A stretch of 64,000 nt of DNA from Deltaproteobacteria bacterium (GTDB lineage Bacteria > Myxococcota_A > Polyangia > GCA-2747355 > JADLHG01): assembly GCA_020848905.1 (NCBI GenBank), contig JADLHG010000045.1, forward strand, positions 124,001-188,000, given 5' to 3'. The position numbers were made by a program, and so were the translations under genes. Below are positions 1 to 9,884 of this stretch, in pieces. The notes under the pieces are model-generated. The model made no database searches. It was not told the origin of the DNA and was given only the letters and a program-made list of their open reading frames with translations. Numbering within the stretch: position 1 is the stretch's first letter; each line of letters opens with the position of its first letter.

Positions 1-557
1 GTCTCCACCGTCGTGATCCGGTCCTCGGTCTGCAGGAGCTTCGCCACGCCGAAGTCGAGCAGCTTGGCGCACGACTCCGGGCCCGTCGGGTTTTCGACCA
101 GAAAGACGTTCTCGGGCTTCACGTCCCGGTGCACGATCCCCTGGGCGTGGGCCGCGTCCAGCGCCGCCGCCACCGCGCCGAGGATCGGCAGCGCCTCGTC
201 GAGGGAGAGCGCCCCCACCTCGCGCAGCTTTCGCCGCAAGGTGATGCCCCGCAGGTGCTCCATGACGTAGTAGGTGCGCCCGTCGGGGAGCTGACCGCAG
301 GTCACGATGCCGACGATGTTCGGGTGCCGGAGGCGCGCCACCAGGCGTCCTTCCTGCTCGAAGCGCGCCACGGTGCGCAGATCCGTGACCCGGTCCGCGT
401 TCAGCACCTTGATCGCGACGGAGTGGCCGAGTTCGACGTGGATCGCCTCGTAGACGGTGCCCATGCCGCCGCGGCCGAGGGCCTGGGCTACGCGGTACTC
501 GCCGATCGGGGTGCCCGGCCGGAGATCCGTGGCCTCGCGCCGCGTCAGGTGGGTCAA
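1..557 (-). CDS. Serine/threonine protein kinase, N-terminal kinase domain (3' end outside window)
   Basis: This is a Hanks-type Ser/Thr kinase whose C-terminal part lies beyond the left edge. Read on the minus strand it shows the Gly-rich loop GRGGMGTVYE, the ATP-binding lysine in VAIKVL, the catalytic loop HRDVKPEN and the DFG motif in LLDFGVAK, in the right order, so the visible part should be catalytically complete. No ATG is in frame upstream; the best start I see is TTG at 557, which is uncertain. It is divergent from the FHA-sigma54 activator with about 80 bases between them. FHA domains bind phosphothreonine, so a kinase-to-activator relay is a reasonable inference. Any membrane or sensor region would be in the missing part. 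Confidence 0.9.
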   Translation of the reverse strand, partial: MTHLTRREATDLRPGTPIGEYRVAQALGRGGMGTVYEAIHVELGHSVAIKVLNADRVTDLRTVARFEQEGRLVARLRHPNIVGIVTCGQLPDGRTYYVMEHLRGITLRRKLREVGALSLDEALPILGAVAAALDAAHAQGIVHRDVKPENVFLVENPTGPESCAKLLDFGVAKLLQTEDRITTVE

Positions 558-637
558 TCCACGCCTCGAAAGAAGGCATTTATCGTAACATCCTCGTCGC
601 GGGCCGGTCAAAACGCGGCCGAGCGCGCGCGCAGAGC

Positions 638-2001
<1,364 letters not shown>

Positions 2002-2005
<4 letters not shown>

Positions 2006-3216
2006 GCCGGCCCGTCGCGAAAGCGCCTCGCTGGGCCGTCCGCGCGTCGGCCCGACTGCTGCTCGCGGTCGCGCTCGGCCCTCTCGGCGCCTGCTCGCTG
2101 CTCGTCCATCCGACGGAGTTCACTCCCTGCGACGGGACGCGCCCCGTGCGTTGCGAGGGGGGAAAGCTTGTACGCTGCGTGGACGGCTTCGAGGAGACGA
2201 CCTCCTGCGACACGTCCGCGCGCCGCGGAGACCAGCTGGGGATCGCGTCGGGGCGCGTGCTTCTGCGCCTCGACGAGGCGAACCTGAAGAAGCACCTGGA
2301 CCTGATCCAGAGTCTCGGGGTGCGGTACGTGCAGCTCGACCTGGACTGGTCGGTGGTCGAGGCCGTGCGAGGGAGCCCGAGCTTCGGCGTGATCGACCGC
2401 GTCTGCGACGGCCTCGTGGCGCGCGGCCTCGTCCCGGTGCTGACGGTGACCTACACCCCCGAGTGGGCGCGGCCCCCCGGGACCACCTCGCACCACGGGC
2501 CGGCGGTCCTCGCCGGACGCGACGCCCTCGACGACTACGCGGCGTTCCTCGCCACGGCGGTGAAGCGCTACCGCGGTCGCGCGCGCCACTTCGAGCTCTG
2601 GAACGAACCCAACAGCGGCGAGTTCTGGCTCCCCGCGCCGGAGGTGGCCCGCTACGCCGCGCTCCTCAAGAAGGCCTATGCCGCGGCCAAGCGCGCCAGC
2701 CCCGAGGCGGTGATCCTGACCGGGGGGACCGCGCCGGTGGGGGACGTGACCCATCCCCACAACGCCGTGCGGTGGGTGGAGGCACTCTACGCGCAGGGCT
2801 GCAAGGGCTCCTTCGACGCGGTCGCGCACCACCCGTCCTCGTTTCCGACGAATCCGCTGCAGGGGGACCCGGGGACGAACGCCTTTCTCTACACCGAGCA
2901 GGTCGCCGAGGTGATGCGGCGGAACGGGGAGGCGAGCAAGCGCATCTGGGCCACGGCGGTGGGGGCGCCCACGGGGAGCGACCCGACCTCGATCACCGAG
3001 GCGCAGCAGGCCCAGTGGGTCACGGACTACACCACCCGGTGGTTCGGACCCTGGGCCGCGTTCACGGGCCCACTGCTCTGGCAGCGCCACGCCGATACGG
3101 GGACCAGCCCCACCGACCGGGACGAGCACTTCGGCCTCGTGCGCGCCGACTTTTCGCCGAAGCCGGCCCTGGCCCGCTTCCGCGAGGTGGCGGCCCAGCC
3201 CCTCGCCCCGCGTTGA
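2002..3216 (+). CDS. Lipoprotein with glycoside hydrolase clan A-like (beta/alpha)8 domain, nucleophile apparently missing
   Basis: The 404-residue protein starts with GTG inside the stop of the sigma54 activator gene (GTGA). It has a signal peptide ending in a lipobox (LGAC), then a short Cys-rich segment (CDGTRPVRCEGGKLVRC), then a domain resembling GH39/GH5-like glycosidases. The acid/base motif is intact (FELWNEPN). Where relatives normally carry the nucleophile in a WxTExG stretch, this protein reads IWATAVGAPTG, with no glutamate. The C-terminal part (EHFGLV, SPKPALARF) fits the family. It could be an inactive carbohydrate-binding form or use another residue. It is probably cotranscribed with the activator. 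The FNR palindrome overlaps its stop codon. Confidence 0.75.
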
Positions 3217-3228
3217 TCTGGATCAACG
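3211..3228 (+). promoter_or_regulatory. FNR/CRP-family binding site before the oxidoreductase operon
   Basis: The sequence CGTTGATCTGGATCAACG is an inverted repeat with 8-base arms and contains the FNR consensus TTGAT-N4-ATCAA at 3213-3226. A -10-like hexamer TAGCAT lies at 3248-3253, placing the predicted start near 3260, about 41 bases from the palindrome centre (3219.5). That is the class II activator geometry known for FNR. The site overlaps the stop codon of the upstream lipoprotein gene and precedes genes for oxygen-sensitive enzymes. The exact regulator (FNR, DNR or another family member) cannot be told from this. Confidence 0.8.
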
Positions 3229-3288
3229 CGCTGCGGCAGACCCTGGCTAGCATTTCCCTTCGGGCCAGCCACAGCACGAGGGATGACC

Positions 3289-4572
3289 ATGGCGCACGTC
3301 ACACGGAACGGGGCTCCCGCTACGGAGACGCGTTCGGGGCCGCCGTCGCGACGGGCGCGTCTTCGCCTGTCCGAGATCGATCCCATTCGTAGCGCGGTGC
3401 GCCGCGGGGAGCTCACCCAGGTTCGGCGCCTGACCCTCGGGGGGAACGAGGCGATGGCCAAGGCCGCCCTCGACGCCGGGGCGCGCTTCTTCGCCGGCTA
3501 CCCGATCACGCCCTCCTCCGAGGTGCTGGAGTACGTGGCGCGCCACATCTTCAAGGTGGGGGGGAGCTACCTGCAGATGGAGGACGAGATCGCCTCTATC
3601 GCCGCGGCGATCGGGGCCTCGCTCGGCGGGGTGAAGGCCTTCACGGCCACCTCGGGGCCGGGCTTCTCGCTGAAGCAGGAGAACCTGGGCTACGCCTGCA
3701 TCACCGAGGCGCCGCTCGTGGTGATCAACGTGCAGCGCGGCGGACCTTCCACCGGCGGCCCGACCGACGTGGGGCAGTCGGACGTGATGCAGGCCCGCTG
3801 GGGGACGCACGGAGACCACCCGATCGTGGTGCTCGCGCCCTACTCGGTGCAGGAGTGCTACGAGGAGACGGTCCGGGCCTTCAACCTGGCCGAGGCGCTC
3901 CGCGTGCCGGTGATCGTGCTCACCGACGCGAAGGTGAGCCAGATGAAGGAGCCTCTCGTCCTGCCGCCGGTGGACGAGCTGCCCGTCGTGGGCCGGGCCC
4001 ACCCCACGGGCGCCGTCGGGGCGTACGAGCCCTTTGGCCTCTCGCCCGACGGGGTGCCGCCCCTCAGCCCCTTCGGCGCGGGCTACCGCGCGCACTTCAC
4101 CGGACTCTACCACGGGCGGGACGGGCTGCCGACCAAGGACCCGAAGGTGATCGCCGAGCAGCTCCTCCGGCTGCAGGGCAAGCTCGAGACCCCCGCCGCT
4201 CGTGCGCTGATCACCAAGACCGAGGCCTTCCTGATGGAGGACGCCGAGGTCGTGGTGGTGGCCTTCGGCATCACGGCCCGCGCGGCCAAGGACGCGGTGG
4301 TGCGGGCGCGGCACGCGGGGGTCAAGGCCGGCCTCGTACGACCGGTGACGCTCTGGCCCGCCGACGACGAGGCGCTCTCGCGCGCCTTCGACCGGGCGCG
4401 CCGCGTGGTGGTTCCGGAGCTGAACCTCGGCCAGTACGTGCTCGAGGTGGAGCGGCAGGCCTATCAGTGGGCGCGGCGGGCGCAGCGTGTGCCGCCGGAG
4501 ATCCGCCCCATGCACCGCGTGGATACCTTGCTCATCAGCCCCGAGGAGATCCTGAAGGAGCTCGTCCCATGA
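3289..4572 (+). CDS. korA: 2-oxoacid:ferredoxin oxidoreductase, alpha subunit (KorA/VorB type)
   Basis: The 427-residue protein is the alpha subunit of a 2-oxoacid:ferredoxin oxidoreductase, which oxidatively decarboxylates a 2-oxoacid to acyl-CoA and passes electrons to ferredoxin. It has the pyrimidine-binding domain motif GYPITPSSE (70-78), the MEDEIAS region and the C-terminal domain II. The gamma domain is absent here and is instead fused to the next subunit. I chose ATG 3289 because GAGGG at 3278-3282 then has a 6-base spacing; ATG 3283 in the same frame is too close. It overlaps the next gene by ATGA. Substrate (2-oxoglutarate or branched-chain 2-oxoacid) cannot be settled from sequence alone. 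Confidence 0.93.
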   Translation: MAHVTRNGAPATETRSGPPSRRARLRLSEIDPIRSAVRRGELTQVRRLTLGGNEAMAKAALDAGARFFAGYPITPSSEVLEYVARHIFKVGGSYLQMEDEIASIAAAIGASLGGVKAFTATSGPGFSLKQENLGYACITEAPLVVINVQRGGPSTGGPTDVGQSDVMQARWGTHGDHPIVVLAPYSVQECYEETVRAFNLAEALRVPVIVLTDAKVSQMKEPLVLPPVDELPVVGRAHPTGAVGAYEPFGLSPDGVPPLSPFGAGYRAHFTGLYHGRDGLPTKDPKVIAEQLLRLQGKLETPAARALITKTEAFLMEDAEVVVVAFGITARAAKDAVVRARHAGVKAGLVRPVTLWPADDEALSRAFDRARRVVVPELNLGQYVLEVERQAYQWARRAQRVPPEIRPMHRVDTLLISPEEILKELVP

Positions 4573-6122
4573 CCCAGGCCGCCCCGCAGAACGGCTCCCG
4601 CGCCCGCGTTGACCTCGTTCGCCCGAAGATGCGGCGGAGCATCTGGTGCGAGGGGTGCGGGCTCGGCAATCTCGAGGAGGCGCTCACGCGGGCGCTCGTG
4701 CACCACGTGGCGCGGCGCCTTGGGGCCGACCCGAAGACCCCCGAGGGTCTCGAGCGCGTGAAGAACGGCGTGGCGATGGTCAGCGGCATCGGCTGCACCT
4801 CGCGCATGCCAGGGCATCTGGACCTGAACACGCTGCACACCACGCACGGGCGGTCGCTGGCCTTCGCCTCGGGGCTGAAGATGGCGCGTCCCGACCTGAC
4901 CGTGCTCCTCGCGGCCGGGGACGGGGACATCTTCGCCATCGGCGGGAACCACTTCATCCACGCCGCGCGGCGGAACCTGGACCTCACGCTGGTGGTCTAC
5001 GACAACGAGTCGTACGGCATGACCGGCTCGCAGTACTCGCCCACCTCGCCCATGGGCGAGCTCGGCAGCTCGGCGCCCTACGGGGTCTTCGAGCCCCCCT
5101 TCGACCTCGTCTCGCTCGCCCTCGGGGCGGGGGCCTCGTTCGTGGCACAAGGGGCGGTCACCACGCTGCAAGAGCATCAGGAGCAGCTCGAGGAGCTCAT
5201 CGCGCAGGCGCTCGAGCACAAAGGCTTCTCCTTCGTGAACGTGCGCGGCACCTGCCACACCGGCTGGGGGAGCTTCAACAAGCGCAGCGACGCCTTTCGC
5301 TACCGGCGCTACATCGAGGAGCGCACGCTGCCCGTCGAGCGCTGGCGCGAGCTCCCCGAGGGCGAGCGGCCGAAGCACATCCCGCTCGGGCTCATCCACT
5401 GCTCCGACCGGCCGGACATCCAGAGCTCGCCCGCCTACCAGTCCGTCGTGGCCCGCGCCGGCGGGGCCCCCGTCGTCGAGCCGCTGGAACCGCTCCGGCT
5501 GGCCGCGCTCGAGCCGCTCTCGCCGCGGCCGCGCACCGCCATCCGCTTCGCCGGCTCCGGCGGGCAAGGGGTGATCTCGGCGGGTGAGATCGCGCTCTCC
5601 TGCGCGCTCCAGGCCGGCCAGCAAGGGGTCTTCACCAAGAACTACGGCCCCGAGGCGCGCGGCGGAGAGGCCTACTCCGACCTCATCGTCTCCGACGGAG
5701 AGATCTATTTTCCGCAGGCGCACGAGCTGGACGTGCTCGTGGCCCTGAACCAGCAGTCCTTCGACAAGTTCCGTGCCGCGGTGCGCGCCGATGGACGCAT
5801 CCTGGTGAACGGCACGGCGGTCACCGAGACCTATCGCGACCCGCGCGTGGTCGTCTCGCCGATCGGCGAGATCCTGGGCCGCGAGGTGCGCCCGCCTCGG
5901 CGCGAGCTGGGCATCAACGTGCTCGCGCTCGCCGTGGCTCTCGAGTTTCTGGAGATCGTCCCGCGGGCGGCGCTGCAGGCCGCGGTGATGCAGAGCGTGG
6001 GGAAGAAGAACCCGACCCTCAACCGGCGGGCGCTCGAGGCCGGCGCACGCGAGGTCGAGCGGCTGAAGGTCGTGGGTCGCGCGACGCACGCCGGGACGCC
6101 GGCCCTGGATGGGGCGCACTGA
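4569..6122 (+). CDS. korB: 2-oxoacid:ferredoxin oxidoreductase, beta-gamma fusion (KorB plus gamma domain)
   Basis: The 517-residue protein joins a beta subunit (about 20-300) to a gamma domain (about 323-505). The beta part has CEGCG near 27-31, the thiamine diphosphate signature GDGD at 117-120 and YDNESYG at 144-150, and a conserved Cys in GIGCTSRM. The gamma part begins at FAGSGGQGV and contains NYGPEARGGEA. In many organisms gamma is a separate gene or is fused to alpha, so beta-gamma is a less usual arrangement. It overlaps korA by four bases and should form the catalytic core with it. A short gap of 25 bases with AGGAG leads to the iron-sulfur protein gene. Confidence 0.92.
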   Translation: MTQAAPQNGSRARVDLVRPKMRRSIWCEGCGLGNLEEALTRALVHHVARRLGADPKTPEGLERVKNGVAMVSGIGCTSRMPGHLDLNTLHTTHGRSLAFASGLKMARPDLTVLLAAGDGDIFAIGGNHFIHAARRNLDLTLVVYDNESYGMTGSQYSPTSPMGELGSSAPYGVFEPPFDLVSLALGAGASFVAQGAVTTLQEHQEQLEELIAQALEHKGFSFVNVRGTCHTGWGSFNKRSDAFRYRRYIEERTLPVERWRELPEGERPKHIPLGLIHCSDRPDIQSSPAYQSVVARAGGAPVVEPLEPLRLAALEPLSPRPRTAIRFAGSGGQGVISAGEIALSCALQAGQQGVFTKNYGPEARGGEAYSDLIVSDGEIYFPQAHELDVLVALNQQSFDKFRAAVRADGRILVNGTAVTETYRDPRVVVSPIGEILGREVRPPRRELGINVLALAVALEFLEIVPRAALQAAVMQSVGKKNPTLNRRALEAGAREVERLKVVGRATHAGTPALDGAH

Positions 6123-6147
6123 ACCGACGATCGCAGGAGCCAAGACC

Positions 6148-7620
6148 ATGAAGGACAAGCACCTACGCTACGAGACGCGCGCCGAGGTCCCGGCGAGGGC
6201 GTCCGGCGTCGAGCCCCGCGTGGGACAGAGCGCCGGGGGCGTCGCCGCGGCGGAGCGTGACGCGATGGCGTCGCGCCTCGAGCAGCTCCTTTCGCTGGCC
6301 GCCTCGGCCGGGCTCCGCGTGGACGGCCTGCCGCTCGCCCGTGCATTGCTGAGCGAGCCCGTCTTGCGCCGGCTCGAGACGCTGGTCTTCAACCCGGGCA
6401 GCCTGGCCCTGCTGGGCGCGCGCGGCCGGCGCCTCGAGTTCATCACCGAGGGGCTCCTCCCTCCGGCGGTCCTCGAGGACGCGGCGTACAAGCGCGAGCT
6501 CCTCTACGCGCAAGAAGTGAACTACGCCCTCTGCAAGGGGTGCCGCCTCTGCATCCAGGTCTGTCCGAAGCACGTCTACACCGACGACGGCTTCGGCAAG
6601 CCCGACGGGGAGGTGCGGCACTCCGAGGCCTGCACCGGCCGCGTCCAGTGCGGCCAGTGCGTGGACCTCTGCCCGGAGCGAGCGATCCGGCTCGTGACGG
6701 TGAACCCGACGCTCGAGTCCACGATCTATCTGCTGCTGCCGAACCTCTATCTCGAGGGGAAGGCCATCGGGGCGGCGGAGTTTCAGGTAGCCGACCCGAC
6801 CGCGGCGCGGGGCGTCGTGCAGCTCCCTGGCCCTCTCGATCCGCGTGACCTCGTCGCCTGCCACGCGGCCCTCGATGCGGCGCACTTCTGGCCGCTCCTC
6901 GAGCTCTCGGGGTACGCGCGGCACTTCGTGGACGAGCGCGACCCCGAGGCGGCGCTCGCGGCCTGGGCCCGGGAGCAGGGGCGCGAGCCGAGACTCGTGC
7001 GGGCGGGCCTAGCCCTCTGCTATCGCGCGCTCCCCGAGCTCGGGCCGCTCAAGCGGGGCAAGTACCGGCTGGACGAGATCCTCCACCGGCTGGTCGACGA
7101 GGTCCTGCACGCGGGTCTCGATACCGAGGGCGTGGGCGGACGCGCGTTTCTCACCGCGCTCGTCCTCGAGGCCTACGCCGAGCCGAAGCTGCCGGGAGCC
7201 AAGGAACGGCCCATCGGAGGGCTCCTACCTCCCGGGACCTCGGTGGCCTGGAAGACGCCCTACGGCGAGGAGGTCCCGGTCTACGCGCACCTCGAACGGT
7301 GTCTGGGTCCCGAGTGCGCGCTCTGCGTCACGCATTGCCCCGAGGGGGGAGGCGGTCCGCGCTCGGCGATTCGCATGGTCTACGAGGTGCCGCAGGGGAC
7401 GATCCCCTCCCTGGTGCGCGGACTCGGCGCACACCTTCTGCGCCTGGACGGGACGCACGCGACGACCGCCGAGGTGGAGGACCTGAGGGGGCAGCGGCCC
7501 TTCACCTTCGAGGTGTCGGCGGACTACTGCAAGTCCTGCGGGCTGTGCATCGTCTGCTGCCCGCACGACGTGATCCTGGGCGCCCCGCGCCAGTTCGATC
7601 TGAAACAGGTGGAGTCATGA
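6148..7620 (+). CDS. Multi-cluster iron-sulfur protein of the 2-oxoacid oxidoreductase operon
   Basis: The 490-residue protein has Cys clusters typical of 4Fe-4S ferredoxin modules: CKGCRLCIQVCP (129-140), CTGRVQCGQCVDLCP (162-176), CLGPECALCVTHCP (around 390) and CKSCGLCIVCCP (around 467-479). That is up to four clusters, with long non-cluster segments between. No transmembrane segment is evident. It lies between the KorAB-type genes and the gamma-alpha/beta PorAB-type genes and overlaps the latter (ATGA). The likely role is the delta-like ferredoxin that takes electrons from one or both enzymes. The start is ATG 6148, with AGGAG at 6135-6139. The size and arrangement differ from the usual small delta subunit. 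Confidence 0.8.
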   Translation: MKDKHLRYETRAEVPARASGVEPRVGQSAGGVAAAERDAMASRLEQLLSLAASAGLRVDGLPLARALLSEPVLRRLETLVFNPGSLALLGARGRRLEFITEGLLPPAVLEDAAYKRELLYAQEVNYALCKGCRLCIQVCPKHVYTDDGFGKPDGEVRHSEACTGRVQCGQCVDLCPERAIRLVTVNPTLESTIYLLLPNLYLEGKAIGAAEFQVADPTAARGVVQLPGPLDPRDLVACHAALDAAHFWPLLELSGYARHFVDERDPEAALAAWAREQGREPRLVRAGLALCYRALPELGPLKRGKYRLDEILHRLVDEVLHAGLDTEGVGGRAFLTALVLEAYAEPKLPGAKERPIGGLLPPGTSVAWKTPYGEEVPVYAHLERCLGPECALCVTHCPEGGGGPRSAIRMVYEVPQGTIPSLVRGLGAHLLRLDGTHATTAEVEDLRGQRPFTFEVSADYCKSCGLCIVCCPHDVILGAPRQFDLKQVES

Positions 7621-9884
7621 GCACCCTCGAGCTCTCGGCGGACCCGACCATCCTCGCGCGGCGGCACCAGGGGCTTCTGGCCCTCGGCCGCGCGGTGCAG
7701 CAGGCCAGCCGCGGTCGCCTCGCCTTCACCTGGCGGGGGACGCGCCTCGGGGACCTCTCCGAGGAGGCGCTCGCGGGCCTGGACCAGGTAAGGGCGATGG
7801 CGCTCATCGAGTCCCTGCTCGAGGAGTCTCTCGAGCCGGGGCGGCTGGTCCTCGAGCGACTCCTCGAGCTCGAGGCCGAGGGCCTCTCCGGGGCGGCGCT
7901 CCTTCGCGCCTACGCGGAGCGCGACCTGGCGTCGGTGGCGCGGCAGGTCGTCTCGCGCATCGAGGGACGCCAGCTCAAGGTGCTGCTCCTCGGCAGCGCC
8001 GGCACGGGGGTGGTCTCCGCGGTGCAGGACATGGTGGAGGCCTTCACCTCGGCCGGCTACTACGGGCGGGCCTTTCCGCTATTCGATCCGTCGAAGAAGG
8101 GGGCTCCGGTACAGGGCTACGCCATCGTGAGCGCCGAGCCGATCTTGAGCCACGCGCCTTTCGAGGCGCCGAACATCGTGCTCCTCTTCGACTACAAGCT
8201 CTTGCCGCTGCTCCGCCGGCTCCTCGCGAGCTATCGCGGGCTGCGCGCCGAGGAGCTCTCGCTGGTGGTGAACGCGGCCGCGACGCCGGGGGACTTCCGC
8301 CTCGCGGCGGACTTCTACGACCCGGTCGCGCTCCACACGGTGGACGCCGAGGCGCTGGTGCGTGGCCGGCGCATTCCGCCAAACTACGCCATGCTCGGCG
8401 CCCTCCTCGGCGTGCTCGGGGAAGGGGCGGCGGACGTCCCGGCCTTCACGCGCGTGGTGCAGAGCTCGCTCACCCAGAAGTTCGGCCCGGGGGCGAAGGT
8501 GGACACGAACCTGGAGGTGCTCGAGGCGGCGCGGACGAGCGTCCAGGCCGAGCCCGGGCAACGCGCCCGGACGCTCGGGCTCGGGGCGATCCAGCCGCTC
8601 GTGGTCCCACCCGGGCAGACGGCGCTCTTCGAGGACGGCAACCGCGCCATCGCGCGCGCCGTGGCGGCGGTCCTGAACCTGTATCCGTCGGTCGTGGCGG
8701 CCTACCCGATCACGCCGCAGACCCAGATCGCCGAGCACCTGGCGCAGATGATCGCCGACGGGACGCTCTCGGCGGAGGGGGTGACCCCGGAGTCCGAGCA
8801 CGGAGCGGGGGGCGCGGTGATGGGGGCGGCGCGGGATCGGGTGCTGGCCTTCACGGCCACCTGCTCGCAGGGCTTCGCCCTGATGAGCGAGGTGGTGCAC
8901 AGCATCGCCGGCCTGCGCATGGGCAACGTGGTCATCTCCAACGTGCTCCGGTCGCTGAACTCGCCCCTCGACGTGGAGAACGACCACAGCGATCTGAACA
9001 AGGTGGGGCTCGACGCGGGCTTCGTCGTGCTCATGACCCGCGACGTGCAGCAGGGGGCGGACTTCCACCTGCTGGCGTACCTCATCGGCATGTACGCCGA
9101 GTACCGCCGGGTGGAGCAGAACGGGCACGGCGGGCAGCTCGAGCTGGTGCCGGATCGCAGCGTGATGTTGCCGGTGATCGTGGCTTCCGAGGGGTTCGAG
9201 GTGAGCCACGCCCCCGAGCGCTATTTCGCGCTCTCCGAGGAGCAGGTGCGCCGCTTCTACGAAGATCCGGCCTTCGCCTACGTGCGGACCTTCGTGGACA
9301 CGCCCAACCGGAGCATCATGGGGGCGCTCCAGCTCAGCAACGCGCGCATGGACACCGACTACCAGCGGCACCTGGCGATGGAGCGCGCGCTCGAGGTCAT
9401 CCCGCGCGTCTTCGAGAAGTTCGCCGAGCTCTCGGGCCGCCGCTACGGCTTCGTGCACGCCTACAACCTCGAGGCCTCGCAGGTGGTCTTCGTGGTGGCG
9501 GGGGCGGCGAACGGCACCTTCGAGGAGGTGGCGCGCGAGTTCGCGCGCGCGGGGATCCAGGTGGCGGTGGTGCACCCGAACGTGCTCCGCCCCTTCCCGC
9601 GGGACGCGTGGGCCGAGGTGCTGCGCGGGCGGAAGGTCTTCGTCTACGACCGGGACGACCCCTTCGGTGCGACGGGGGGACGGCTCTACACGGACCTCGC
9701 GGGGGTCGTCAACGAGCTCGGGCTGGCCGAGAGCGGGACGCGGCTCTACTCGCGCATCCACGGGCTCGGGGGGCGAACCCCGACGCTCTCTCAGGTTCGC
9801 GACGAGCTTCTGCGCGCGCTGCGCGACGAGGCGGGCGAGCTCGAGCTGAGGCGCGGCAAGGAATACGTGGAGGTCAACCTCTGA
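7617..9884 (+). CDS. 2-oxoacid (pyruvate-type):ferredoxin oxidoreductase, gamma-alpha fusion
   Basis: The 755-residue protein has an unassigned N-terminal segment (1 to about 118), a gamma domain starting at LKVLLLGSAGTGVV (about 120-300), and an alpha domain starting near YPITPQTQIAEH (362). The alpha part includes the ESEHGAGG stretch and the FTATCSQGFALM region of PorA-type subunits, and a domain II near 640-740. It overlaps both neighbours (ATGA before, TGATG after), so it is translationally coupled. With the next gene it would form a second enzyme, distinct from KorAB. Pyruvate is the likely substrate because the partner beta subunit resembles PorB, but this is inference. Confidence 0.88.
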   Translation: MSTLELSADPTILARRHQGLLALGRAVQQASRGRLAFTWRGTRLGDLSEEALAGLDQVRAMALIESLLEESLEPGRLVLERLLELEAEGLSGAALLRAYAERDLASVARQVVSRIEGRQLKVLLLGSAGTGVVSAVQDMVEAFTSAGYYGRAFPLFDPSKKGAPVQGYAIVSAEPILSHAPFEAPNIVLLFDYKLLPLLRRLLASYRGLRAEELSLVVNAAATPGDFRLAADFYDPVALHTVDAEALVRGRRIPPNYAMLGALLGVLGEGAADVPAFTRVVQSSLTQKFGPGAKVDTNLEVLEAARTSVQAEPGQRARTLGLGAIQPLVVPPGQTALFEDGNRAIARAVAAVLNLYPSVVAAYPITPQTQIAEHLAQMIADGTLSAEGVTPESEHGAGGAVMGAARDRVLAFTATCSQGFALMSEVVHSIAGLRMGNVVISNVLRSLNSPLDVENDHSDLNKVGLDAGFVVLMTRDVQQGADFHLLAYLIGMYAEYRRVEQNGHGGQLELVPDRSVMLPVIVASEGFEVSHAPERYFALSEEQVRRFYEDPAFAYVRTFVDTPNRSIMGALQLSNARMDTDYQRHLAMERALEVIPRVFEKFAELSGRRYGFVHAYNLEASQVVFVVAGAANGTFEEVAREFARAGIQVAVVHPNVLRPFPRDAWAEVLRGRKVFVYDRDDPFGATGGRLYTDLAGVVNELGLAESGTRLYSRIHGLGGRTPTLSQVRDELLRALRDEAGELELRRGKEYVEVNL

